Shown here: piece after piece, positions 25,463-33,565 of the stretch
Numbering within the stretch: position 1 is the stretch's first letter
Layout of the letters: every line of letters begins with the position of its first letter
Assembly (NCBI GenBank): GCA_963656065.1
Contig: CAVKGV010000010.1
Span: 21,176 to 85,175, forward strand
DNA length: 64,000 nucleotides
Reading direction: 5' to 3'
DNA from: Hallerella sp963656065
GTDB taxonomy: Bacteria; Fibrobacterota; Fibrobacteria; Fibrobacterales; Fibrobacteraceae
Program-made: the position numbers and the translations under genes
The notes under the pieces: model-generated
Databases searched by the model: none
The model's input: only the letters and a program-made list of their open reading frames with translations
Told to the model about the DNA's origin: nothing

Positions 25463-28400
25463 CGGTCGGAAATCCTTGTGAAACGTTCCATTGCGGCTTT
25501 GTACCGTCGGCGGCGTTTTTGTACAAATTATTTTCCTCAGACGTGTAAATCTCGTTTTCCGTTGCCATGTCTGCATTATCCGTCCAGAGTTCGCACTGGG
25601 TCATCACCGTCTGGACGGCGTCTTCCATTCCCTCGGGCGGATATTTATGTTTTTTCAGCAGTTTTTTGATTGCCATGCGCATATGGGCGCGGGCGCTCTC
25701 CTTCTTTTGCCAGTCGATGGTTTTATTCTTTCGTAAATTTTCCGTGAGTTCTTTGGTTATCGCGATAAGTTCGCTGTTTTCGTAAAAGTCCTTGATAGCC
25801 TGCGGACGCGTGAGTGCATCGTAAAACGCGAGTTCTTCTGCGGAAAGGCCGAGAGCGTCGCCTTCTTTTTGCGCTTCGGCCATGTCGCGGGCCATTTTCA
25901 AAAGTTCTTCGATGACTTCTCCGTTGGTGAGCATCCCGTTCAGGTATCGGTTCATCGCCTGCTGTAAAATGACGCTGAACTTTTCGGACTTGACCACGTT
26001 CGTGCGGCGGTAAAGGCGCACCTGTTCTTCAATCAGCCTGCGGAGCATTTCTAGAGCGAGATTTTTCTCTTTCATTTTGGCGATTTCGGCGAGAAACTTT
26101 GCATCGAATAGCGAAACGCTGGATTTAAAATCCGAAAAGAGATTGATGACGCCGTCGCTCTGGATGCAGCCTTTCAAAAGTTCGTTAATCTGAGCATTGA
26201 TTTCTTTGAGCGAAACTTTTCCGTGTCCGGAATAGGTGAATCGTAAAATCATCACGCGGACTGCGCCAAAAAATTCCGCTTCCATACGCTCCTGTTTTTG
26301 TGCAATTGAAGAGCAAAGCGACAGCGCCTGGCCGAGCATCATCGCTTCTTTCTGGAAGGCTTCGCGGTTTTGGGTGCGGGAGATGTCTAGGATAAAGTTG
26401 GTCGCCGCGGTAACGCATCGGTTGAGCTTTAAATTGGAATTGCTTGCGGCATCGCTGTAATCAAATCCGTGGAAAAGGTCTTTGCAAATTTGCAGTTTTT
26501 CTAGGAACTTCGGATACGCAGTGCGGGCAACGTCCATTTCGCCGTAGTTTTTTCGGTCGCGAACGGTGTAATCGTTCATCGCCTGTTTCAACGCTTGCGC
26601 GATGCCGATATAATCAACGACGAGACCGCCTTCTTTGTTCTGGAAAACGCGGTTTACTCGGGCAATCGCCTGCATCAAGCTGTGTCCTTCCATCGGCTTG
26701 TAAACGTACATCGTAGCGAGCGACGGAACGTCAAAACCCGTCAGCCACATATCGACGACAATCGCAATCTTGAGCGGACTTTCGTTGTCCTTAAAGGCTC
26801 GTGCCTTTTCTTCGCGGTTTTGTTTGTTGCCCACGATATCGTGCCATTCGCTCGGATCTTTATTGCTTTCGGTCATGACGACAGCAATTTTTTCGTTCCA
26901 ATCCGGACGCAGTTCCAGAGCTTTTTTGTAAATCGCCATGGCGATTGTACGATTGTAAGCGACGATCATCGCTTTTCCGGTCAGCAAATTGGCACGGTAA
27001 TTTTCGTAGTGTTCGATGATGTCGGAGACCAAAGATTGGATGGTCTGCGGATTCCCGAGAACCGCTTCCATTTGCCCAAGGTCGCGCTTGCTTTTTTCAA
27101 TTGCCTCCGGGTCCGCGTTTTCTGCAAGGATGTCGTATTTTTCGTCGAGAAGCTTGAGTGTTTCTTCGTTAAAGTGAAGTTTGACGACGCGGCTTTCGTA
27201 GTACACGGGGCGCGTGGCGCCATCGGCCACAGCCTGTGTCATGTCGTAAATGTCGATGTAGTTCCCGAAAACTTCTTGTGTGCTGCGGTCTTTTTTGGAA
27301 ATCGGCGTACCGGTAAAACCGATGTAAGTTGCATTTGGCAAACTGTCGCGAACGATGCGCGCAGAACCGATGGATCGCTTGGCGATGCTGTTTCCGTCTT
27401 TGTCTTTGACGACTTTCACCTTTTCGGTTAAGCCATATTGGCTGCGATGCGCTTCGTCGGCCATCACGACAATGTTCTTGCGCTCCGAAAGAGCCTCGTC
27501 GGATTCTTCGAACTTTTGCATCGTCGTGAAAATGATGCCGTTCGCTTTGCGACCGTTCAGCAGTTGCCTTAAATGTTCTCGCGATTCCGCCTGCACAGGA
27601 ATTTGTCGTAAAAAGTCGCTGCATTTTAAAAATTGCCCGAAAAGCTGATCGTCCAAATCGTTGCGGTCGGTAATGATGACAATCGTCGGGCTCTCTAAAG
27701 CGCTTTGCAGCAAGTGCGCGTAAAAGACCATCGACAGCGACTTGCCCGAACCCTGCGTGTGCCAAAATACACCGCCTTTTCCGTCGGTACGCGTTGCGCG
27801 CTTGGTCGATTCAATCGCTTTTTTTACTGCGAAATACTGGTGGTATGCCGCGAGAATTTTGAAAGTCTTCACTCCTTCGTCTGAAAAACAGATGAAGTTT
27901 TGCAAAATGTCTAGCAGGCGTTCCTTTTGAAACATGCCTTCGAAGAACGTGTCAAATTCGGCGACGTTGCCGGTTTCTTTTTCGCCATTCTTTGTTTTCC
28001 ATTCCATAAAACGGTCTTCGCCACTTGTAATGGTTCCCGCCTTGGATGTAAACTGGTCGCTCATCACGCAAATACAGTTGTAAATGAAAAGGCTCGGGAC
28101 CTCTTGCATGTAGTTCTTGATTTGCAGGTAAGCTTCGCTCGCACTGGTTTCTTCGCGGCTAGGGGACTTGAGTTCAAAAAGGACAACGGGAATGCCGTTG
28201 ACAAACAGAATCACGTCGGGACGTTTGTTCGATTTTTCGACGACGGTCCACTGATTTGCCATGATGAAACTGTTGTTGCTTGCGTTTTTAAAATCGACCA
28301 GGTAAATAATTTCGGACTTGTTTTCTCCTTTGTCGGAATACGTTACCTGCACACCGTTCTGCAGGTAATCCGTAAAGAGGAAATTCTGCTTTACAAGGTC

Positions 28401-28619
28401 GTTGTTTTCAAAATGGCGCAGCTTGTTGAGCGCTTCGGATAGGGCTTGCGGATGCGCATGTGGATTGATGCGTGAAAGTGATTCCGTAAGAACTGCTTCA
28501 TAAAGCGGATCGTGAAAGTCTCTTTCGACGTCGGGTCCATAACGGTATTTCCATCCCAGCGTATCGCGGAACAGTTCTATGATACTTTGCTCGTAGGTGT
28601 TTTCGTTGAGAAAGGACAT
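25452..28619 (-). CDS. hsdR: Type I restriction endonuclease subunit R (HsdR)
   Basis: A 1055-residue motor-nuclease subunit of a type I restriction enzyme, acting with HsdM and HsdS. The N-terminal nuclease shows PDVILFVNG and VLFELKSP, the PD...ExK core. The helicase has Walker A HTQGSGKSLSM near residue 285, the motif VVMADEAHRSQYG, and later IAIVVDMWLTGFDVPSL and AIARVNR. The C-terminal ~250 residues form the helical HsdM-contact region. A GGAGGAAG site precedes the ATG. It is separated from hsdS by an oppositely oriented ATPase gene. Confidence 0.93.
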   Translation of the reverse strand: MSFLNENTYEQSIIELFRDTLGWKYRYGPDVERDFHDPLYEAVLTESLSRINPHAHPQALSEALNKLRHFENNDLVKQNFLFTDYLQNGVQVTYSDKGENKSEIIYLVDFKNASNNSFIMANQWTVVEKSNKRPDVILFVNGIPVVLFELKSPSREETSASEAYLQIKNYMQEVPSLFIYNCICVMSDQFTSKAGTITSGEDRFMEWKTKNGEKETGNVAEFDTFFEGMFQKERLLDILQNFICFSDEGVKTFKILAAYHQYFAVKKAIESTKRATRTDGKGGVFWHTQGSGKSLSMVFYAHLLQSALESPTIVIITDRNDLDDQLFGQFLKCSDFLRQIPVQAESREHLRQLLNGRKANGIIFTTMQKFEESDEALSERKNIVVMADEAHRSQYGLTEKVKVVKDKDGNSIAKRSIGSARIVRDSLPNATYIGFTGTPISKKDRSTQEVFGNYIDIYDMTQAVADGATRPVYYESRVVKLHFNEETLKLLDEKYDILAENADPEAIEKSKRDLGQMEAVLGNPQTIQSLVSDIIEHYENYRANLLTGKAMIVAYNRTIAMAIYKKALELRPDWNEKIAVVMTESNKDPSEWHDIVGNKQNREEKARAFKDNESPLKIAIVVDMWLTGFDVPSLATMYVYKPMEGHSLMQAIARVNRVFQNKEGGLVVDYIGIAQALKQAMNDYTVRDRKNYGEMDVARTAYPKFLEKLQICKDLFHGFDYSDAASNSNLKLNRCVTAATNFILDISRTQNREAFQKEAMMLGQALSLCSSIAQKQERMEAEFFGAVRVMILRFTYSGHGKVSLKEINAQINELLKGCIQSDGVINLFSDFKSSVSLFDAKFLAEIAKMKEKNLALEMLRRLIEEQVRLYRRTNVVKSEKFSVILQQAMNRYLNGMLTNGEVIEELLKMARDMAEAQKEGDALGLSAEELAFYDALTRPQAIKDFYENSELIAITKELTENLRKNKTIDWQKKESARAHMRMAIKKLLKKHKYPPEGMEDAVQTVMTQCELWTDNADMATENEIYTSEENNLYKNAADGTKPQWNVSQGFPTDER

Positions 28620-28742
28620 GGACTAAACTTCCTCCGTAGGAAATTTAATCAATTTTGGGAAATTAGATGCGTGTTATTGAACGGTAGAAACCTTTTTTAC
28701 TGTTTTTAGCTTCAATTGCATGTTAGATTGCTTCGGTGGGGG

Positions 28743-28771
28743 TTGACATTTGACTAATTAAAATATATAAT
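28743..28771 (+). promoter_or_regulatory. Consensus sigma70-type promoter of the ATPase gene
   Basis: TTGACA (28743-28748), exactly 17 bases, then TATAAT (28766-28771): both boxes are perfect. It drives the ATPase gene starting at 28812, which also has a TTGGAGG ribosome site. Confidence 0.8.
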
Positions 28772-28800
28772 CTATAATAGATAGTCTAAAATAGTTAGTC
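28752..28800. promoter_or_regulatory. Nested inverted repeats over the ATPase promoter
   Basis: Outer arms GACTAA (28752-28757) and TTAGTC (28795-28800) flank an inner inverted repeat ATCTAT-A-ATAGAT, and a near direct repeat ATAGTCTAAA / ATAGTTAGTC lies at the right side. The set overlaps the -10 box and the predicted transcript start, so it looks like a repressor-binding region. No regulator gene is obvious nearby. Confidence 0.45.
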
Positions 28801-28811
28801 TTGGAGGCGAT

Positions 28812-29948
28812 ATGGAATTCGCAAATCAAAATCCGTTCGTGTTGGCTCCTTATGCCGGTAAGGAGTATTTTTGCGACCGCGTGACAGAAACCAAGCGCAT
28901 TTGCGATGATTTACTGAATGGTGTAAATGTGACGCTTATTTCGCCAAGGCGTTATGGCAAGTCTGGACTTATTTATCGAGTCCTGGAAGAACTGCGTGAG
29001 AACCATAAATCCATAGAAACATTTTATGTGGATGTTTACGCCTGTCAAAATCTGAAGGATTTTATTGCCGCCTTTTCAACATCCATTGTACAGACTCTGG
29101 AATCGGAATCAATTGCGCAGAAGTTTATCAATGCGATTCGAGGCGTTCGTCCTACAATTTCGTTCGACCCCATGTCGGGAGCTCCGCAACTTTCCATAAC
29201 TTACCAGAACAATGCTGAAAAGCAGATGACGCTCAAGTCCATATTCGATTATCTCGGATCGCAGAAAAAGCAGATTGTTGTGGCCATAGACGAATTCCAG
29301 CAGATTCGCAATTTCACCGAAAAGAATATGGAAGCACTCTTGCGCACATTTATCCAGCCACTGAACAATGTACGTTTTATTTTTTCAGGAAGTCGCCAAC
29401 ATTTGATGACGGATATGTTCACGAATGCCAAGAGTCCGTTTTACGAAAGTACAAGCCGCCTCCATCTTGGAAAGATTGAGCGCGAAGTATATAAGAAGTT
29501 TATCAAAAAACTGTTTGCTCAGAATAAGCGCTGCATTGACGAGGCGAGTCTTGACTTTGTGATGGACTGGACTCGCGGACATACCTACTATACGCAGTTT
29601 TTGTGTAATAGACTTTTCATTATGGGCTATAAGAAAATAGGCGTAGAACAGGTTCGCGAAACTGCGAATACAATTCTGAAAGAAAACGAGACCGATTTTT
29701 TGGAACGCAGGAATATGCTGACGACTGCGCAGTGGAATTACCTGATTGCCGTTGCCAAGGAAGAATCTGTTTCGCAACCGACATCGGGCGAATTTCTGAT
29801 GAAGTATAAAATCGGCCAACCGGGAAATTCAAGAAGACTCTTGAAGGCTCTTCTGGATAAGGAACTAATTCTGGAATCGAATACGCAGGAAGGTAAAACC
29901 TACTGTGTCTATAATGTATTTCTTTCTCGCTGGATGGAAGGTTTGTAG
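28812..29948 (+). CDS. AAA-like ATPase (archaeal ATPase family) inserted in the type I RM locus
   Basis: A 378-residue P-loop protein of the type annotated as archaeal-type ATPase, common as an accessory gene in Bacteroidota-like genomes. N-terminal NPFVLAPYAGKEYFCDR is followed by a Walker A variant SPRRYGKSGL, Walker B IVVAIDEFQQI, and a sensor-like IFSGSRQHLM. The C-terminal ~100 residues look like a winged-helix region. It lies opposite to hsdS and hsdR and has its own consensus promoter. The region looks AT-richer than the flanking housekeeping genes, in keeping with acquisition. Its role (defence helper, regulator or unrelated cargo) is unknown. Confidence 0.75.
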   Translation: MEFANQNPFVLAPYAGKEYFCDRVTETKRICDDLLNGVNVTLISPRRYGKSGLIYRVLEELRENHKSIETFYVDVYACQNLKDFIAAFSTSIVQTLESESIAQKFINAIRGVRPTISFDPMSGAPQLSITYQNNAEKQMTLKSIFDYLGSQKKQIVVAIDEFQQIRNFTEKNMEALLRTFIQPLNNVRFIFSGSRQHLMTDMFTNAKSPFYESTSRLHLGKIEREVYKKFIKKLFAQNKRCIDEASLDFVMDWTRGHTYYTQFLCNRLFIMGYKKIGVEQVRETANTILKENETDFLERRNMLTTAQWNYLIAVAKEESVSQPTSGEFLMKYKIGQPGNSRRLLKALLDKELILESNTQEGKTYCVYNVFLSRWMEGL

Positions 29949-29992
29949 GGGGGGGAGAATCATATGTCCTCCAATTTTACCCCTGATATTTT

Positions 29993-31201
29993 TTAGTTCT
30001 CTCCGCTCATCAGCTTGGGAAGAAGGGTGTCGCGAAGCTTGATGAGTTGTTGATTCTCAATTCGATGAAAGATTATTGCATCGATGATTGGCTCTAATGT
30101 TGCTCCGATTTTCTTGTAATCCGCTTCAGATGGAATACAAACTTCGGCTTTGTCGAGTTCTTCGCGTTTGATGTGCCCCATCGTGGTGGCTTTATCCGCG
30201 GCGAGAGCAATAAAATGGTCTAAATGACGCTTGGTCCAGAGATAATAGAACCATTTGTCATGCTTTTGTGAAGTGACCTTGAAAAGATGTTGGTTGAGAC
30301 CACATTTTCCTCCGCACCAAATATCGACTAGCAGACTGCCTGACCATGAAAAAATCACGTCGCCGTCATTTACGATATATTCAGGTTTAATATCTGGCGA
30401 ACATCGTTCTGCATCGTCCTCGGGAAAGCCTTGGCGGAGTTCCTTGATTTTTAAAACGGGCAACCCGATTTCATTGTCCTTTGGACGGAACTTCTGCATG
30501 GCGAGACCATTAAGATAGTCCGCGATTTCCGACAAAGTTCCTTCTTTCCACTCCCCAGGCATCTTTCCGCCGAAAGGCGCAAAGTCGATGAACCAGTTCC
30601 TGAAGAGGGCCTGCGCCTGTTCTTCCAGGTTCCTGTTTATCGCGTTGTTGAGTTCTATCTTGTCATCGAGGCTACTGAGGATTTCCGCGATGCGACGCTG
30701 CTCTGCGAGAGACGGCAATGTTACATCGATTCGCTTTAGATCAGCTATAGTTACATGGCCTAAACCAGTAGTCTGCTTATTTGATGCGATTTTTTTGAAA
30801 TTGGGTTTCAACGCTTTCATCAGATAAAAGAAAAAATCGTGAACTATCAATTTCTTGTTTGGAACGACTTTGAAGATGTGCTGATTAAGCCATCCATCTT
30901 GTAGTTTATAACGGTAAATGTCTATTGATGTCTCTGGGTTACCAGACCAAGAAAATAAAAAATCGCCTTTGGTTAAATGAACTTCAGGACTGTATTGATT
31001 TTGAGTGTAGGCTGTTGTTGGACCGATTCCCGCATTAAGTTCTGCAATTTTAATAATTGGTTTTCCTGTATCGGAAAAATCAATGTTCTTAAATGCTAAA
31101 CCATTTTTCCAGCTTGCTAAGTCATAGAGCTTAAAATGTGTCCCTTTACAATTTCTATTGAAACTGTATAAATCATTGTCAATACATTCTCTATTACTCA
31201 T
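29993..31201 (-). CDS. hsdS: Type I restriction-modification specificity subunit (HsdS)
   Basis: HsdS carries two target recognition domains that set the bipartite DNA site of the complex. The first (about 15-170) ends before the conserved helix SLAEQRRIAEILSSLDDKIELN. The second (about 225-360) ends before KLRDTLLPKLMSGEN. Both carry a matching NQHIFKV / NQHLFKV strand. The ATG at 31201 gives ~402 residues; an in-frame GTG at 31294 would add 31 residues but lacks support. It lies 200 bases after hsdM on the same strand. Confidence 0.9.
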   Translation of the reverse strand: MSNRECIDNDLYSFNRNCKGTHFKLYDLASWKNGLAFKNIDFSDTGKPIIKIAELNAGIGPTTAYTQNQYSPEVHLTKGDFLFSWSGNPETSIDIYRYKLQDGWLNQHIFKVVPNKKLIVHDFFFYLMKALKPNFKKIASNKQTTGLGHVTIADLKRIDVTLPSLAEQRRIAEILSSLDDKIELNNAINRNLEEQAQALFRNWFIDFAPFGGKMPGEWKEGTLSEIADYLNGLAMQKFRPKDNEIGLPVLKIKELRQGFPEDDAERCSPDIKPEYIVNDGDVIFSWSGSLLVDIWCGGKCGLNQHLFKVTSQKHDKWFYYLWTKRHLDHFIALAADKATTMGHIKREELDKAEVCIPSEADYKKIGATLEPIIDAIIFHRIENQQLIKLRDTLLPKLMSGEN

Positions 31202-31330
31202 GCTCTGTTCTCTTCGATCTTGTTTATTATAATTGCGCCTCGTCAATGCTGGATGGGAGCTTCTCTCCCAAATATTCGGCGCAGTAATATCCACGCAAGT
31301 GTGTTTGCTGCATTCGCCTTACATATTTGT

Positions 31331-31358
31331 CTTCGACTTCGCTGCGCTCAGAATGACA
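31331..31358 (-). repeat. Interspersed short repeat candidate (TCATTCTGAGCG type)
   Basis: Between hsdS and hsdM the minus strand reads TGTCATTCTGAGCGCAGCGA followed by AGTCGAAG. Elements of this TCATTCTGAGCG-GCGAAG form are scattered in many bacterial genomes as short repeats. Only one copy is seen in this window, so repeat status rests on memory of other genomes. Confidence 0.4.
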
Positions 31359-31401
31359 CGTCTTGCGCTTCCTCATGCCTCAAAGCGAAGTGACTTCACG
31401 C

Positions 31402-32922
31402 CTACATCTTGAATCCCAGTCCCTCCAGGTTCTTCTTGATCTGTTTTTCGAGTTCGTGGCTCCTCTCGAACATTCCCGAAAGTTCGGCGGTGAGTCGGGT
31501 CATTTTCTCTTCGAATGGTTCGTCGTCTTCTTCGGCGTCGGCGATTCCCACGTAGCGTCCCGGGGTGAGGATGTAATCCTGCTTCGCGATGTCTTCGGTT
31601 TTCACCACGGCGCAGAATCCCTTTTCGTTTTCCAGCTTGCCTGCCTGGAATTTGACGAACGTGTCCGAGAGTTTCTGGATGTCTTCGTCGGAGAGGTCTC
31701 GGTGCTTGCGGTCCACCATGTGGCCCATGTTGCGGGCATCGACAAAGAGCGTCTTGCCGCGCTGCTTTTTGTTCTTGGCGAGGAACCAGAGGGTTACGGG
31801 GATGGTCACGCTGTAAAAGAGCTGGGTGGGCATGGCCACGATACCTTCGACAAGGTCCGCCTCGATGATGTTCTGGCGAATGTCGTCTTCACCGCCGGAG
31901 CTGGTGCTGAGCGCGCCGTTGGCGAGCACAAGGCCAATCTTGCCGCTCGGGGCGAGGTGATGGATCATGTGCTCGATCCAGGCGTAGTTCGCGTTGTTTG
32001 CCGGCGGCAGACCGTATTTCCAGCGCACGTCGTCCTTTAGCGCTTCCTGTCCCCAGGGGTGGTAATTGAATGGCGGGTTTGCCAAAATGAAGTCCGCTTT
32101 CAGAGTGGTGTGCAGGTCGTTTGCGAATGTGTCCGCCTGGTAGGGACCGAAGTTCGCGTCGATGCCGCGGATGGCCATGTTCATCTTCGCCATTTTCCAA
32201 GTGTCGGCGTTTGCCTCTTGCCCGTAAACGGAGATGGCACCGCGCTTGTGGCTGTGGGCCTCGATAAACTTGGCGCTCTGCACGAACATGCCGCCCGAAC
32301 CGCAGGCGGGGTCGTACACGCGGCAGTTCTCGTAGGGCTTGAGGATTTCCACAAGCGTGCGCACGATGCATGATGGCGTGTAGAATTCGCCTCCCTTCTG
32401 GCCTTCGACCGCTGCAAACTGCGCAATGCAATATTCGTAGGCGCGGCCTAGCAAGTCCTTGCTCTCTTCTACATCGCTCATGTCGATGTTGTTTGTAAAG
32501 ATGTCCACCACGTCGCCGAGGACCTTCTTGTCCAAATCCGGGTTGGCGTAATTCTTGGGGAGGACGTTCTTGAGCGTCTTGTTCTCGGCTTCGATAAGTT
32601 GCATCGCCGTGTCGATAATCATGCCGATTTCGGGCATGTGGGCGTTTTTCGCGATGTGTTCCCAGCGGGCCTTTGCCGGCACAAAGAAAATGTTCTCTTC
32701 CATGTAGGCGTCCCGGTCGTTTTCGAATCCGTCGCCCTCTTCTACCAGAGTTCTGTAGCGGCGATCAAACGCACACGAAATGTAGCGCAAAAAGATAAGC
32801 CCGATAATCACCTTGCGGTATTCCGCGGCGGGAATATGCCCCCACAGGACGCAAGCTGCATCCCAAATCTGCTTTTCAAATCCGATGTTCGCCTGAGAGG
32901 TCTTCTTGGAAGGTTTCGCCAT
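31402..32922 (-). CDS. hsdM: Type I restriction-modification methyltransferase subunit (HsdM)
   Basis: A 506-residue N6-adenine methyltransferase. The N-terminal helical domain (FEKQIWDAACVLWGHIPAAEYRKVIIGLIFLRYIS) is the HsdM_N type. The AdoMet site has VYDPACGSGGMFV and the catalytic motif is ILANPPFN. GGEFYTPSCIVRTLVEILKP precedes motif I as expected. An AGGAAT site lies seven bases upstream of the ATG. It is the first gene of the RM locus and likely begins the hsdM-hsdS transcript. Confidence 0.95.
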   Translation of the reverse strand: MAKPSKKTSQANIGFEKQIWDAACVLWGHIPAAEYRKVIIGLIFLRYISCAFDRRYRTLVEEGDGFENDRDAYMEENIFFVPAKARWEHIAKNAHMPEIGMIIDTAMQLIEAENKTLKNVLPKNYANPDLDKKVLGDVVDIFTNNIDMSDVEESKDLLGRAYEYCIAQFAAVEGQKGGEFYTPSCIVRTLVEILKPYENCRVYDPACGSGGMFVQSAKFIEAHSHKRGAISVYGQEANADTWKMAKMNMAIRGIDANFGPYQADTFANDLHTTLKADFILANPPFNYHPWGQEALKDDVRWKYGLPPANNANYAWIEHMIHHLAPSGKIGLVLANGALSTSSGGEDDIRQNIIEADLVEGIVAMPTQLFYSVTIPVTLWFLAKNKKQRGKTLFVDARNMGHMVDRKHRDLSDEDIQKLSDTFVKFQAGKLENEKGFCAVVKTEDIAKQDYILTPGRYVGIADAEEDDEPFEEKMTRLTAELSGMFERSHELEKQIKKNLEGLGFKM

Positions 32923-32999
32923 AAAAAAATTCCTGATTTATTGGAGAAAGATAGAAAACCGCGTTAAATTTTTAATTTTAGCGTCAAATCGAGGTGCTT

Positions 33000-33323
33000 A
33001 TGATTGATGAACGTTCTACACTTGTTTACGTCAGCGGCCAGGGCCGCGTGGAATCTCCGAAACAGAAGCCCGAACGTCCAAAAACAGACGGCGTCGTGCG
33101 CATCGAGCTGAAGCGTCTCGGCGGGAACAAGATGGCGAGCGTCATTTCCGGACTTGATTTGGACGAAGATTCGCTTGCGGAACTCGGACGGGAACTCAAG
33201 CGCAAATGCGGCACCGGCGGAACCGTGAAAAATTTCAAAATCGAAATCCAGGGAGATAAACGGAATGTCTTGAAGGCGGAACTTGAAGGGCGCGGCTTTC
33301 GGGTAAAGCTCGCCGGCGGATAG
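33000..33323 (+). CDS. yciH: SUI1/eIF1-family translation factor YciH
   Basis: A 107-residue protein. The N-terminal ~30 residues are basic and disordered (GQGRVESPKQKPERPK). The SUI1 fold follows: VVRIELKRLGGNKMASVISGL, LAELGRELKRKCGTGGTVK and IEIQGDKRNVLKAELEGRGF, close to YciH/eIF1. It may influence start-codon fidelity. The ATG at 33000 is preferred over GTG 32994 because GAGGTG lies just upstream. Confidence 0.85.
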   Translation: MIDERSTLVYVSGQGRVESPKQKPERPKTDGVVRIELKRLGGNKMASVISGLDLDEDSLAELGRELKRKCGTGGTVKNFKIEIQGDKRNVLKAELEGRGFRVKLAGG

Positions 33324-33385
33324 TTTTGACGAAGCTTTGCCTGCCTTGTGGCTATCCTTGTCGGGAATGACGTGGGTGCGCGAAG

Positions 33386-33413
33386 TGTCATTGCCGGGCG
33401 TGACTTGCAATCC
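33386..33413 (+). repeat. Interspersed short repeat candidate (TCATTGCCGGG type)
   Basis: TGTCATTGCCGGGCGTGACT followed by TGCAATCC resembles a common bacterial short repeat built on TCATTGCCGGGCTTGACCCGGCAATC. A partial opposite copy (GTCGGGAATGACG) lies just upstream at 33359-33371. The degenerate state and lack of further copies here keep confidence low. Confidence 0.35.
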
Positions 33414-33418
33414 AAAAT

Positions 33419-33449
33419 AAAAAAGACCTCGCGATGCGAAGTCTTTTTT
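33419..33449 (-). terminator. Terminator downstream of tRNA-Asn
   Basis: On the minus strand AAAAAAGACTTCGC / GCGAGGTCTTTTTT forms a stem with one G-U pair and an ATC loop, ending in a run of six T. It lies two bases after the tRNA-Asn gene. Confidence 0.75.
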
Positions 33450-33450
33450 A

Positions 33451-33523
33451 CTGCCTCAACTGGACTCGAACCAGTGACAACCTGATTAACAGTCAGGGGC
33501 TCTACCAACTGAGCTATGAGGCA
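33451..33523 (-). tRNA. tRNA-Asn (anticodon GTT)
   Basis: A 73-base cloverleaf on the minus strand. The acceptor TGCCTCA pairs with TGAGGCA, with a G discriminator as is usual for tRNA-Asn. The D arm is GCTCAGTTGGTAGAGC, the anticodon loop CTGTTAA gives GTT, and the T arm is ACTGGTTCGAGTCCAGT. No CCA is encoded. Confidence 0.95.
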
Positions 33524-33536
33524 TTGGAGTGACCCA

Positions 33537-33565
33537 AATATATAAAAGCCGAAATTTCCTGTCAA
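33537..33565 (-). promoter_or_regulatory. Promoter of tRNA-Asn
   Basis: On the minus strand TTGACA, 17 bases, TATATT, ending 13 bases before the tRNA. The same CCCTTGACA context occurs before tRNA-Lys. Confidence 0.75.

Noticed and set aside
29949..29992. Terminator after the ATPase gene
   Set aside because: G-run and C-run are present but the loop is long and the stem weak.
33451..33523. tRNA-Asn as the attachment site of the RM island
   Set aside because: No direct repeat of the tRNA end was found on the far side of the island by eye, and no integrase is present.
33537..33565. Bacteroidota-type promoter (TTTG / TAnnTTTG) as the main type
   Set aside because: The clearest promoters here fit TTGACA-17-TATAAT with exact spacing; the TAnnTTTG form is only an additional trend.
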